NCBI GenBank assembly: GCA_023055425.1
Contig: JALGPY010000004.1
Location: forward strand, 17,507,718 to 17,571,717
DNA from: Linanthus parryae
Taxonomy: Eukaryota; Streptophyta; Magnoliopsida; Ericales; Polemoniaceae
DNA length: 64,000 nucleotides
Reading direction: 5' to 3'
Both the position numbers and the translations under genes were made by a program. The notes beneath the pieces are model-generated. The model made no database searches, was not told the origin of the DNA, and saw nothing but the letters and a program-made list of their open reading frames with translations. Below are positions 1 through 11,765 of this stretch, piece by piece. How positions within the stretch are numbered: the stretch's first letter is position 1; the number at the start of each line of letters is the position of its first letter.

Positions 1-2074
1 ATGACTTGCTTTTATATGTAGTTTACGTGTTATATCCATATTTCTAGACTTATGCTTGTTTCTTGTAGTTTGAAATGTTTTGGCTTATTTTGTAGGTAAG
101 GGCGTGCTTTTATATACAAGAGACTATCATGCGGGAGCTTAAGCGATGAATTGAAGGAATTTGGAGGCAAATATTGAAGTTTAGGAAGTCGTGAGGCCAA
201 AGAGAAAGTCAAAAGTTGAAAATAAGGGCCAAATATTGAAGTTTTTCACGGAATAGGGGCTCAATTGGAGGTTTTCGGAACTTTTAGAGGCCCTATTGTA
301 GAGGTTCTAACGGAATAGGGGTTGTTAAGATACGGTTTCAAGCGCCAGGGGCATTCTTAAAGCCCCCAGCAAAGCAGGGGGGGAAATTGCAATAAAGTTG
401 AAACAACTCAGCACCTCTCACACGTCTTTCTTCCTCGCGATGCACAGAACAGAGGAAACCTCCATTGTAGCTCAACCAAGATCGAACCAGCCCTAACCCA
501 AGACTCTAATCGCCACCAAATCAAGCGAAACCGGTCCCAATATCTTCCTCATCTGATCCTCCACATAACCCAACCCCTAATTCGGCCCAAAAGGAAGTAA
601 CCAAGAAAGTTCTAATTTCTAGGGTTCGTGAAGACAAGAAGGGAATCGACAATAGAGAGCATTTGGGGTTCGATTTAAGTGTGGAGATGAACCCTCGGAG
701 GCTACGAAATCCATCCCTAGCATTTATATAAAGCGAAGTTGAAAAAATTGGGGGAACTCTCTCACACTTTCGGCTACACACAGTGCTCAGCGACGAACTA
801 TGTTTCCCTCTTTCTCTGATTTTGCCCTCTTTTAGTTTTGTTCTTGAGCTCTCTAAAGGCCAAGAGTAGAGAAAGAGGAAGAGAGGGAGAGAGCAGAACG
901 AATTTGAATAGGATTTCTGGGAGTTTTTGCTCTTTTCTTGTTGTTGCAGTGCTCTGTTCTTGAGCCATTTATGGGTTCGTTATGTGACTGCTGCTGTTCT
1001 TCTTGTCTTTACTAGTGTGTTCTTGACAGTAGCAGCAGCAGTAGAATGAGATAGGTTCTTCATTTCTTAGTTTATATTGTAGTTTGTTTCAATTTCTAGC
1101 TTAGTTTTGTGTATTTGAATCAAGTTTCGAGGAAGAATTGGTGATAACTTGTGTTGGATTCAAGTATGATGAATGAAATGATAATTCTGTTTACTTCTCT
1201 TGAATATATACTCATGTTTAGATAATTCACTTGCTTGGGTGATTTTGGACTATCTAGTGCCTCAATATTCCTATTGCTTCAAGTTGAACTTCAAGGATGA
1301 ATGGGTTGAATTGGGTTCACTTGAATGCTTAGTGAAATATTTAGATTTCTCTAGTTGACGTGTTTGATGCATTGAATAGGTAGATGTGCGAATACTGTTG
1401 ACTTATTTTATTTGAGGTTGCACTTGAGTGACAGGAACTCATCAATCCTAACTTTGAGAAATTCGGCACTACTTAGGTGATTTGAGTGAGAATTTACAAA
1501 TTTCATTTGTCGTTTGATCTTTCATGTTGAAACATCTATGTGTGTTTGCATATGCGTGATGCTTGAAGCACTTGAGATTTGGAAATCTCATTTGAATCGC
1601 TTCTTTAGTGCTTGATTATCGTGTGTTAGAGTTAGGCACTTCATTTATGGCAAGTTAAATTGCAATGAGCAATCGACTCTTGAGGAACTTGTCTTGCGGA
1701 ATTCTACATGTGATATGAAAACCGGGCTTGAATATAATAGGAGGAGTGTTCACTAGAGAAACCGATGATCCCTAGCCCCTCATTACTTGGTATTTCACTT
1801 ATTTTCTTGAATTGTCACTTTAGTATTCGTTTACTTTGGTTTCTAAATTAAATCTCAACTTGCTGCATCAATTAGTTTTGGTGGATTTGATAGCTTGACT
1901 AGCTAAAAAGCCTACGAGAATTTACATTACTTGCTCTAGTTAGTAGCTTAGTTTCATCTATTGCTAGTTTAGCAAGTCATTGTCTAACCCTCCTCTCCTT
2001 TTGGATTCGACTCCGGTCTTACCGGATTACTACTTGTAGCGATATTCTATACTTGGGATTATTTTTGTCGGACA
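1..2074 (+). repeat. Athila-like Ty3-gypsy LTR, solo or truncated
   Basis: The stretch has no coding potential but reads as a long plant gypsy LTR. A TATA box (TTTATATAAAG) at 723-733 would mark the U3/R promoter, and a TC/GA-rich transcribed leader follows. The last 100 bases (near 1985-2074) hold the 'ttggattcgactccgg ... cttgggatt' block typical of the 3' end of Athila/Tat LTRs and finish in ACA. In complete elements this end is followed at once by the tRNA-Asp-type primer site TGGCGCCGTTGCC; here it is followed by unrelated AAGTATG sequence. A solo LTR or a deleted element therefore fits. The left end lies outside the window, so no target duplication can be tested. Confidence 0.6.
723..733 (+). 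promoter_or_regulatory. TATA box of the LTR promoter
   Basis: TTTATATAAAG is followed within about 50 bases by a pyrimidine-rich segment (CTCTCTCACAC). This matches the U3/R boundary of a plant LTR. The position is inferred from motif and context only. Confidence 0.45.
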
Positions 2075-4559
2075 AGTATGTTATCATGTCTATTAGAGTT
2101 AATCTGTGATGAACTGGGTTAGATTTGGCTGAAGTCAACTAAATGGGCTTTTCTATAGTTTTACTAAATTGGAGGGAGCTATATGCAATTAAGTAAAAGA
2201 AATAAGTTTTAATGATGAGTTCATCTAAATGGGTTAGAAATCATGTTTGCATGTTGTTGGATTTGTATGAGTACTATTTGGGATTTGTATGAGTACTTTG
2301 ATTAGTTCATCTAAATGCGTTAGAAATCATACTAGACAACTCTAGAGTATCAGCGAGAAATTGGTTATTTTGAATGTATAGTGTGCACTGCATTGCATTA
2401 TTGAATTCTATCTAATTTAGAATGTATGTGTTTATAATCTATACACTTAACTTGTGTAGATACAACTAGTATTGATGATTCTCTCACATGGACATATTTT
2501 CTTGTATTGTTGATATGGTTGTCACGTGAGCAGTCTTACTTGATATCTTTACGCTATGAAAAGTTTCTAAATGAAACTGTTGCTCCAATTTAGAATTTCA
2601 TACTGTTTTTGGATATTACACTTTCTTACTTTGGCAACTATATCTCTGAGCTAAACTGAATGCTTTAGAACTATTATCCATAAATGTTTGGATATTGTGG
2701 ATCCTGAATACCGGATTCAAATTTATATATTGGATGGGTACTCAGGTTCTGGCCTGGGCGTGGAGTTTGTTGGTAGAGGAACCACAAGTCTCATGAACTC
2801 AAATTTACGGGTGACTCTGGGGTATGCCAATTTATGTTTATCAGATTCAGTTGTGTACCTAAGTTGTAATCATCATTATGCACTAGTACTTCTCTCTTGA
2901 AACATGTGAGCCAATTAGGGGGTGTCGACACTTAAGATCTACTTTTCATGTGGTTTGGTTTGGTCATCTTTGTGGGATGTGAATATGATCCTTACAACTC
3001 TACGGGTAGGGGGATTCAGAATCAGTTGTATAAGGCTAATTGTTTGGAATCTCCCGTATCTGGAAGAATGAGGGACAAATTTCTTGGTGCAACTTATGAT
3101 TTCATGATAATTTTGCCGATTGGAAATTGATTTCAATTCTAATATTATCGAAGCATTGTCTTACATGCTATCTTCCCTATACCTGATTTCACAATATTTG
3201 AATTGTTTCAAATTTGTTTTCAGCAACTTCATTTTCTCAAACTCCCAACAATTTCTTAAATTGTTTATCTCAACTGTCTACTTTAACTTGACTATTATCA
3301 CTTACACTTATGTCTGAATACTTCCAGTTTTGCGATTTTTCTGTTCTCTAAAACCCCGCATGCGTGCACACAGGACTAGGATCTTATGTCAGTCACGCTG
3401 AAGTAGTAAGAACTAAGCCATCACTTAATTATTTATAACTTATTTAGCTGTTAGTAATTGAGAGTCTGGTTATTCCTGATTCCATTATGTCATAGATGAT
3501 CATGGGTTAAATCTTTGTTGGGTACTCAAATACTTCCACCTGAAGACGGTCCCTTGAGTCGGAAAATCTCCTAAGTTTACAGGCTCAGGATGGAAGGAGG
3601 GGGGGTGGGGGTTTGTACACATACTATGCTACTGATCCTGGGCGGTCACTTGCGGGGTTTTAAGGTCGGATATTTTATTGTCTTGCGGGCTTATGTGCAA
3701 TTACATCACGATCAGGGGGCGGGCTGGGTCGGGTTGGCTAGGGGAGGATCATGACCCGTGCGTGCCATGGGCTGGGCACGACTTTTAGTGGGCTGTGGCG
3801 TGTCGGAGGGTGGAGCGGGCCGTGCTCAGGCCGTTTTTGGCCTTGTTTGGTGCGGGCCGTGCCAATTTGGCAAGCGGGTCGGCCCGTATTGCCACTATGA
3901 AATGTAATACAACACGGCACACCTGATTTTTAGCATGAGAAACCTTCAGCTATGAATCACCTCAATGTGATACTCAGTGAAGTATGAAAATCCTAGATTC
4001 TAGCACCAACTATTGTTAAACAATATATTACTAGAAATTTCTTATACAAGATATTAAAGCAATCCATGTGATCTAAACTAACTATACATTTAACTGCCTA
4101 GCTTTTTTAATATCATTATAGCACCCCAAACACTGGTAAACTAAGACGATTCCTGAATTTAGTTGGCAATAGGAAATACCTGACTCCGAACAAGCGTTGC
4201 ACTAGTAGACTGAGTTGGAACTTGAGTGGAGTAAGCTCTGCACAAAACGGTCAAACAAAACTTATGGAATAACACAGTATACTAGCAGTAACGAACGCGA
4301 ACTAGCGTATAACAAGAAACGGATAAGATGAAACGAAATAACTTACCAACATGAATAAGAACTCCAGACCAGCACTAATAATCCTAGACCTACATGTTTG
4401 AATATCACAACCTAGACAATGCTAAGAGATTTTCAAATAAGTCCCAACAAGGGAGCACAACTCAGATCTGAAATAATAGATCAATAAACAGATTAAACCA
4501 ACTCAGCTTCACATAGAGCTGCAATTCAGTTCTGTTTAACCGTCAGTTTCCATAAAACT
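2075..4559. other. Unassigned non-coding stretch
   Basis: No frame longer than about 70 codons has recognisable content. A 19-base string at 2918-2936 (ending TGTCGACACTTAAG) recurs at 12666-12684 inside a gypsy LTR, and both copies are followed by TGGTTTGGTTT, so 2640-2960 may be a relic of a related LTR. The rest (3000-3600 and 3930-4550) is AT-rich and carries no motif I can name. Confidence 0.4.
3640..3915. repeat. GC-rich patch with GGGCCGTG/GGGTCGG motifs
   Basis: An abrupt GC-rich island in AT-rich surroundings repeats GGGCCGTG, GGGCGGGC, GGTCGGG and their complements. Arrays of this type occur at the ends of some plant hAT transposons, and an autonomous hAT relic begins about 650 bases downstream. 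No terminal inverted repeat or target duplication could be fixed, so the assignment is a guess. Confidence 0.25.
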
Positions 4560-4589
4560 AAAATGTTCTAACCGAATAACAGTATCCTA

Positions 4590-4735
4590 TGATCCGAACC
4601 ATGTGTATAGGTCTGGAACCGGACCCGGAAACATTTAAATACGGTTACGGTTCGCTTCAACAGTACTGGTAACCGGAACCGATTCCTAACCGAACCGGAA
4701 CCGGACCCGGAACCATGCCGGTGGAGCCGAATTTT
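4590..4735. repeat. hAT left subterminal repeat cluster
   Basis: At least six copies of GAACCGG/CCGAACC-type heptamers lie within about 140 bases, for example GGAACCGGACCCGG near 4615 and again near 4700. The complementary motifs dominate the right end of the same element. Confidence 0.55.
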
Positions 4736-5239
4736 CAAAAAAATTGAACATTGTGTGTAGTCCCATCAGCGGGGTCAGGCAGCCATTGACCGTCTTTTGT
4801 GCCAGTTGGGGTTTCATCCGGAACTTTTATTTGTTTTCACTAACTACACTCACCCCACCCCTCTCCCTTACACATCTATAAATACCCAACACTCTTTCAA
4901 CATTTTTCTTCACTCAAAATCTTCCAATACTCTCAATTTTCCTCACATTTCTTCACTCAACATCATCAAACACACACCATTTTCCCAACATTCTTCACTC
5001 AAAAGCATAAAAAACTCTCCAATTTCCTCAATTCCTCATACTTCCTCGGTTCTGAACGGCGAATTTCTAACATTCCTCCTCAATTGTGAAGCAACGATCA
5101 AGCAATACATCCTACACATTCCTCCTCCAAGATATTTTCTTGGAGTTTTTAAGTATTAATTTTTGTAGAGAATTTTAATTGTATAATTATTCTTATTTCT
5201 TAGTTTTTCCCATTATTAATTTTTTTAATTTTCATCCAA

Positions 5240-6895
5240 TATTCTTAAGAAAAAAGGCTTCTTCTCGCAATATAGAAATTGATATTAGTGACGTCGACCA
5301 AGTAATGGGTGTAGGCGTCAGTTTAGATTTTGATTTAGAACAAAATGATCCGACTCAAGGAACAAACAAAAGAACTCGTAAAGGAAAAAAATCTAGTCCG
5401 GTTTGGCAATTTTGTGAAAAAATACCCGATGACTTAGACGAAGAGGGTAAACCCAAATTTAACGTCATTTGTAATCTTTGTAAAAAATATTTTGCACTTC
5501 ATCAAACTGGTGGATTATGATCGGTTAAGAAGCACTTACAAAACGCACACCAACTTTTGTTAGACACTCAACCCGAAGGTACCGAATTTGTCCAATCTCA
5601 ATTACAATATAACTCTCAAGGTAGTTTAGTTTCTCTTATTTATGATTCGACAATAGAACAAAGAGTGTTGTCGATACTGAAAAACCTATAAGTATGACCG
5701 ACGATCCCGATTTTGTAAAAATAATTAATACCGCGTTTTGTCCCGCCCATAAGCGAATTGGTAGAAATACTACTAGGAATGATATAATTGCTTTATACGA
5801 TGAGAGGAAAGCAGAAATTATTCAAAGTTTTAACAACTCTAGTTTTACAATTGCTTCAACATCCGATATGTGGACGGGTAGAGACAATAAATGATATATT
5901 TGTGTCAACGCACACTACATTGACCGAGATTGGATTTTACAAATATGTGTAATTGGTTCTCGACAAGTTCCATATCCTCACAATAGCATAAACATGGGTG
6001 ACACTATTGTTGATATTTTTAACGAGTGGGGTATTATAGAGGCCGAATTACCGCAATGACTTTAGATAATTCCACTTCAATTGATAGTGCGACTTCTCAT
6101 ATTCAAAATATGGTTTCCACACCCTTTGGCGGGACTCTAGGACACATCCAATGTGTATGCCACGTTATTAATTTTATTGTTCAAGATGGTTTAAAAGCGC
6201 TAAGAGAACATGTTAGCCCTATTCGTTAAGCCATTCATTTTATTACTTCTTCACCCCAACAAACACGACAATTTTTGTATTATTGTACCGAAAACAATAT
6301 GATAAAAAGGAAGTTTACAGTTGATTGTAAAACAATATGGAATTCCACTTACTTGATGTTACATAGGGTTATTGGTTACTAGCAACTTATCTCACGGTTT
6401 GTGAATGACAATAACTTGTCAACAATTTTCGTTAGTAGTTATGATTGGAAGGTTGGCGAGGCAATGAGAAATTTTCTTGAACCGTTTTATACAGCCACCA
6501 AATTTGCATCGGGTGTTTATTATCCAACCACTAACCATGTTCTTCCACAACTTGTTTTGATTAGTGACACTTTAAAAAATGCAAGGGATAATATTGTTTT
6601 AGACAAAGAAATTGCGCCTATGGAAGAATTTTATTTCAAATATTTGAAACCATACCTATGGTATTTTGTTTCGGTAGTATACCTCGGAGTTAATGCTAGA
6701 TCGAATTAACAAAAAACATAATTGAGGGTATTACTCTCACTTCGGAGATGTTGGAGCTTCTCATTTGTGCAAAGGATTAGAGCGATGCCAAAAAACATAT
6801 ACAAGATGTTCGCCCATTGGACGTCGCGGTTGACGAATTATTCCAAAGGTTAGGATTAGGCGAGGACGAACCAGAAAATGAAGGAGCTTAGACGA
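5240..6895 (+). pseudogene. hAT transposase (BED zinc finger), pseudogene
   Basis: Pieces of one hAT transposase follow in order. A BED-type zinc finger comes first (5395-5560): the CNLC pair near 5470, then HLQNAH near 5533, with a TGA at 5518 between the two metal-binding halves. Next is the 'CPAHKRIGRNTTRND' and 'TSDMWTGR' region of the RNase H-like core (5694-5894), then a TGA, then the 'AHYIDRDW' block, a frameshift near 6030, 'MTLDNST', and 'CVCHVINFIVQDGLK' (6050-6229). After a gap comes 'FLEPFYTATKFASG' (6470-6530). After 6710 the frame passes directly to a short acidic tail, so the C-terminal hAT dimerisation domain is missing. At least three stops and two frameshifts make it non-functional. 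Confidence 0.8.
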
Positions 6896-7164
6896 CGAGA
6901 TAAAAATCAAGCCGATTAATGTTTCTTTTCAATAAGATAATAGACACTGTAAGTTAGTAATAATGCTAATGATAGATAGTTGAGAGGGTGCCAACCTATT
7001 TGGGATGTACTTAAACTATAGTGATGCAATTTTTTCTAACATTTTCTATTAAGACTAATAGAACAAGTTTTTTTTCCTTTTTGATTATTTTTCTATTTTT
7101 TTTTTAAAAGTATTAAATAAAATAAACAAGCCAAACGGTATTAAAAAAACAAGGAAAAAAATTA

Positions 7165-7365
7165 GCCCAGAACCGGTTCGGAACCGGAATCGAAATGAAT
7201 TAGTTAATCGGTTCGGTCAGCGGTTCCGGATTGGTTCCATATTCTCCTATTTTACATGTTCAGTTTAACGGGAACCGGATGTTCTTCGGTTAACTGAACC
7301 GAGAATCGGACGATTCTCCCTTAACCGGTTCGGTTCCGGTTGCAGTTAACCGAACATGAAGTTTT
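7165..7365. repeat. hAT right subterminal repeat cluster
   Basis: This dense run of CCGGTTCGG, GGTTCCG and their complements mirrors the cluster at 4590-4735. It lies downstream of the transposase relic, just before a block ending in TTTTAGCC. Confidence 0.55.
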
Positions 7366-7565
7366 AGCCTCACAGATCTGCACAAACTGTCTTTAAGATA
7401 GATGAGATGAATACGCATAGAGAATCAAACATAATGGGTATGTAATCTAAGAGGTTCAACTGATTCGATTACTCAATAACCTTAGAATCAAATATATGAA
7501 GATGTATGAACGGCGAGAACGTATAAGAACAGATGTAAACACAAATGAAAACCTAAAAACAATTT

Positions 7566-7765
7566 CACTACAACAAATCCTGCCTCTGTCGACATCAAAA
7601 ATGTCGCTAAAAAGGACAAATATGTCGGTAGAAATTCTATCGACAAATTATTTTTTGACGCAAAATTGTCACTACAACTCGGTCGTTAGTATTAAAGCCG
7701 ACAAACCTCAAGTATGTCGGCATAAAAAAAAAGGGACGTGAATTTCTGTCGACAGTTTGAATCTA
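7566..7765. repeat. CACTA terminal inverted repeat and subterminal motifs
   Basis: CACTACAACAAAT starts at 7566. Within the next 200 bases the motifs CTGTCGACA, ATGTCGCTA, TATGTCGGTA, CTATCGACA and TGTCGGCA alternate on both strands. This is the usual layout of the TNPA-binding subterminal region in plant CACTA elements. Confidence 0.7.
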
Positions 7766-8527
7766 ACATCAAACCTTTTCTGTCGCTACTACAATTACCA
7801 ACAAGTAAATTTAGTAGTTTATGTAGATAAGTGACAAATAAATTTATCACCAGCAGATATGATTCTCACTATTACATCTTTCCGGCGACACATATGTTTG
7901 TCACCTGTATCACGACCAAATAAAAAAAATTAGATTTTTACATATATGCTGATCTGTGCTGAAATCCCAGATCAAGCATATATGCACCCAAAATCTAAAC
8001 ACCACTCAAACATATATGCAAAATTGTGCTGAAATCCAAGATCAACCCTTCAACAGTGGGATTTTTTACATCACACAAATCAAAATAATACTGATAAAAA
8101 CAAATTTGCATCCTTAATTAGCTGTGTTAGTGACCGTCCGGTAGGTCACTCTAATTCCAGAGTCGTACAAATCAAAGCAGTATTAAGTTAACAAAACAAG
8201 TAGCTTGTGTTTGAAAGTTTAAAAAATATTACATCTAGAGGTATCAAGTGCCCAGAATTAAAACAGCTACGAAGTGTTATATCATCAACTGTCCAGAATC
8301 ACCGGCCGGTGGGTCCTTCGATGCCAAGAACCTATGTAAGCGACGCTAAAACCTGCAAACAATGAAAAAAAGAATCATAGTATAGCGGTTGTATGGTTTA
8401 ACAACAATGAATGTCGCCTACGATATACATCAATAGCCTAGCTAACTATTCATGCTGCCGTTGAATATATTTTCTTACACATTCGAGTTACAACTACTCT
8501 ATACCGCATATAGTCCAGCCAATTTAC

Positions 8528-9145
8528 AATTACAGTTTTCTGTGAGAAGAGAACAATATGCAGATATCATACTTTTCAAAATCTCACATTATTACGGATA
8601 CTCCGAGAACAGTTGAACAAATTTCAGCACAAAAGATGTCTTCAATACAGTGCATAGTCTAATTTAGAGACTTCAACCATTGTAAGATTAACAAAGCTGG
8701 AAATGGTGGCTAGCACGACTAACTCGTACACATTCTCGAAAGGGAACTCTTTCCAAATTTCCTAGCAACCTAAGTTCAGGTCAAATGAAGCCCTAAAATA
8801 CAGTTTAAGTTATATACTGTTTTCTGCGAATAGAGCACAATATGCATATGCATGATGGCAGATATCATACTTGTCAAAATCTAACATTATTAAGGATACT
8901 GGAAGCAGACTAGACACATTTCCGAACAAAAGTTGTCTTCAATACACTGCATAGTCGAAGAGACTTTCATTCCGACGTATCAAAAAAAAGTAGTCGAAGA
9001 GACTTCAACCATTGTAAAATTAACAAAGCTGGAAATGGTGGGCTAGCACGGCTAACTCTTTGTACACATTCTCGAAATGGAACACTTTTCAAATTGCCTA
9101 GCAACCTAAGTTCAGGTCAAATAAAGCCGTAATTCCAGTTTCAGT
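8528..9145. repeat. Imperfect ~300-bp direct duplication inside the CACTA element
   Basis: The segment 8528-8800 is repeated at about 8818-9140. Both carry, in order, TTTTCTG.GA, GCAGATATCATACTT, AACATTATTA.GGATACT, TGTCTTCAATACA, GACTTCAACCATTGTAA, AACAAAGCTGGAAATGGTG and CTAAGTTCAGGTCAA. The second copy has extra insertions. No protein is encoded. Confidence 0.65.
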
Positions 9146-9544
9146 AAGATCAAACAACCAAACTGAGATGGACTGATAAAATTTGTTATGTATGATCTAA
9201 AGTAATCACAAAATCAATAAAGGTTGAAAACTCACGTTTTATTTTCATTAATAAAAAGGAAGAGCCAAAGCCGTTAAAACCATAACTGTTATGACAACAT
9301 TCAATAAGAAGCTAACTCACCCTACAATTCTTTATGCCACATACATAATTAAGTGTAGGCCGTGAATGTTACCATAAACCCTGTCTGTTGTAGGAATCCA
9401 TACTTTCATAGAATACCTATAGTGGACGCATTCAATTGCAAGCCAAAATCTACAGAGCTATATATCCCATTCTCATCCAGCAGCCATCTTAATTAACTTA
9501 TTCAGTAGTCAATTTGGTAAAAGTACAGGCAATACAGGATACTC

Positions 9545-9765
9545 GAATCGAATTTCTTAAAAGTAGTCAATCTGTTACTTTTTAAGCACAGGCAATACAG
9601 GCGAATCGAATTTCTTAATAGCAAATCTGTTGTCTAAACTCACTTTGTTACGTATTAAAAGTACAATGATGTCTATTAAATATAGGAAACTCGAATCGAA
9701 TTTCTTAAAAGTAGTCAAGTAACAGCAAATCTGTTGTCTAAACTGACTTGTTAGCGTATTATGAA
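9545..9765. repeat. Short tandem duplication (GAATCGAATTTCTTAA units)
   Basis: GAATCGAATTTCTTAA occurs three times (about 9546, 9602 and 9693). AGCAAATCTGTTGTCTAAACT occurs twice, at about 9620 and 9725, at similar spacing. The sequence is non-coding. Confidence 0.55.
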
Positions 9766-10290
9766 TTTTTGAAACTAGTACATTTGCTACAAGATACTTC
9801 TTTCCTAACTCGTGAGGATATGCATATACATATATTATGTATATTAGCATATTGAAATAATAAAATGAAAGCATTCACATAATTTAATATATGAACATGT
9901 CATGTGTATATGGAAAAGAAGTAGACGCATTCAATTTATTTCTTACCTCATTCACTTTCTGAAAAGAAAGATTCAGCCCCCTCCTCGGATTCCATCTCGG
10001 AATCCTTCTCTGATTCTATTTCATAATCCTCTTCAACTTGCACGCCCTTCAAAATCAGTCTCTCCACATTGGATATCCTTGTTCACCGATTTATTACTCC
10101 ATTTACAAAGCGACTTAATATGCAGCAACCTTATGATTAGTGACAGCTTAGAGAATTTTTGACACCCCCGGTATGCCTCACATTGAGCATCGCTTAATAG
10201 CTTAGAAAATTTATCACCCTCCCCGTTTTTGAAATGTGTTTCATCGGATGATTTATCATCCCCAAGATTACCAAAAAACCTTCCCTCTTG

Positions 10291-10617
10291 TCAGTCCCCT
10301 ATCAAGCCCTCAACGTCAACGCATGTCTCAGGTATGTCATCTACACAGTCACCGGAATCATTCTCAGCAACCTCACCTAATTCGTAATCCTCCCCATTAA
10401 ATTTCGACTTCATATAGCCTTGAAGCATACCATTCTGATGCAGATGTTCTCTTACAGCAGTAATAGATCTAAAGGTCACGTTAACACAACTAGAACATGG
10501 ACAACGTATCCTATTTCTTCCATCAGGATGACGACTCGCAAACTTAATAAGGTTTGAAACACCATTAACATATTCATCACACCATTTATCATTCAACCCA
10601 ATCCAACTTCGATCCAT
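10291..10617 (-). pseudogene. TNP2-like CACTA transposase, N-terminal domain fragment
   Basis: A 108-codon frame begins MDRSWIGLNDKWCDEYVNGV and carries the transposase-associated domain that sits at the N-terminus of plant CACTA TNP2 proteins. The zinc-binding signature is visible as CPCSSCVN near residues 39-46, followed by 'REHLHQNGMLQGY'. The frame ends in an acidic stretch and stop, long before the catalytic transposase domain. Either an intron follows or the gene is truncated. A further acidic minus-strand stretch near 9965-10040 may be another exon or relic. The catalytic region cannot be found between here and 7566. Confidence 0.7.
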
Positions 10618-11255
10618 TACTACCTACACGTTATATATATAACTATCAATACTTTTATAAAAAACATTGCCCTATATAACAGAAATTGAAATACCCCGTT
10701 TTGTGAAAATGGGTATTTATGATATTACTATAACTTTTGGGTGTTAATATAATATTATTATAAGTATTGGGGTGTTAATATGCTACTATTATATTTTAAG
10801 ATATTATTTGGTGTCAATATGACATTATTATAAGTGTTGGGTACTAGTTTTAATGATTTAAAAGTCAATGTTTACTATTAATAATCACTTGGTGCTTTTA
10901 TGTATTTTTCCTAAACTTAAATTACGCCTTTTAATTAAACTTGGGGTGGTACTTGACTATTACCTAAACCAGTGGGGGTGAAAGTGTCTTTTCCCTAAAA
11001 TTGTGTCATCTTCTACATCTCCTGCTACTACCAGGAGTTTCCATCGATTCCTACTCCGACACCAACACCGCCACTCCACCACCGCCTCAAATCATCACCA
11101 AATCTCCTGATTAATGTCCCAATTCACTCCTACTTCGACAAAGATCGAATCTTTAGCTTCGAGTCACCAATTTCACCCAATTTTGTGGTCCGATTCAAAA
11201 ACAAAATCAACCCGGAGAAGATTCCTAATCCTGGCCGGATTCCTCAACCCCAAGG

Positions 11256-11265
11256 CTATATAAAC
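11256..11265 (+). promoter_or_regulatory. TATA box of the long gypsy LTR
   Basis: CTATATAAAC lies about 30 bases upstream of a CT-rich likely start region (CTCTCTCTCTG near 11300), within the LTR that ends at 13307. Confidence 0.5.
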
Positions 11266-11628
11266 CCACGAAATACTCAATCTTCCTATCTCAATCTCGC
11301 TCTCTCTCTGCTCCGTACGACGCCGAGCAAACCCAGCCGGAACCCGAGTCCGACGAGGCGAACCAGGCCCGGCGAAGGCAAGCCGACGCCGCCGCTACCT
11401 CGCCTCCCCGCCGTTGCCGTCCGCGCCGTCGACCACCGCCCTCGCCGCCGGCGTCGTCTCTGCCACCGTTCGCCATCGCCGGTCCTCCCCGGCGTTGTCC
11501 CGTCTCCTCTTCTCCTCCATCGGGTAAAAACTCGTTTCTCTCTCTCCCTCTGTATTTGTTTTCTTTCTTTTTTTTTCATTAGTTGATTAGTGGATAGATA
11601 ATAAAGGTAGAGATGAAGGAAACAGAAG

Positions 11629-11765
11629 CAAGTGGGCTGTTGGCCTAGTGGTTAGATACTTACAATTAAAGCTTTGGTGGTTTGAGAAATAAGGTCATGG
11701 GTTCAAACCCCTTAAGGGACAATTCTTTTTGCACAAGTTTAAAATGATCTTTTTGGTACTCATCT
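11629..11765 (+). repeat. tRNA-derived SINE-like sequence
   Basis: An A-box-like TGGCCTAGTGGTTAGA (11642-11657) and a B-box-like GGTTCAAACCCC (11700-11711) are spaced as in RNA polymerase III promoters of plant tRNA-derived SINEs, and a T-rich tail follows. The segment does not fold as a complete tRNA and lies within a retrotransposon LTR, so a SINE insertion is likelier than a tRNA gene. Target duplications were not resolved. Confidence 0.5.

Larger units (their letters stand above)
4560..7365 (+). mobile_element. Decayed hAT-superfamily DNA transposon
   Basis: The element is bounded by two clusters of GAACCGG/CCGGTTCGG motifs in inverted arrangement (4590-4735 and 7165-7360), as expected for subterminal transposase-binding repeats of hAT elements. 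Between them lies a broken hAT transposase in plus orientation. The exact termini are uncertain. An imperfect inverted match (TAAAACT..A.GTTC near 4553-4568 against the complement of the sequence near 7350-7367) may be the relic of the terminal repeats. Multiple stops and frameshifts show that the copy is dead. Confidence 0.7.
7566..10686 (-). mobile_element. CACTA (En/Spm) transposon, truncated
   Basis: The left terminus is the canonical CACTACAACAAAT at 7566-7578, followed by subterminal repeats built on TGTCGACA/TGTCGG. About 2.7 kb inside, a TNP2-type transposase-associated domain is encoded on the minus strand (10617-10291), so transcription would run toward 7566. No second CACTA terminus (complement GTTGTAGTG) is visible before 10687, where a gypsy LTR begins. 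The right end seems to have been lost at that junction or displaced by the insertion. Confidence 0.7.

Noticed and set aside
2688..3317. Small frames (60-70 codons) as host gene exons
   Set aside because: No domain, no convincing splice structure, and opposite-strand frames of equal length.
4463..7380. CAGATCTG at 4463-4470 and 7373-7380 as an 8-bp hAT target duplication
   Set aside because: The octamer is a palindrome and the sequence just inside both copies does not form inverted repeats, so coincidence is likely.
11185..11586. 133-codon frame rich in Pro and Arg, with overlapping frames on the other strand
   Set aside because: It lies over the TATA box and GC-rich leader of an LTR; open frames on both strands reflect composition.
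11640..11712. Functional tRNA gene
   Set aside because: The boxes fit, but no acceptor stem or anticodon arm can be formed; a SINE-like relic fits better.
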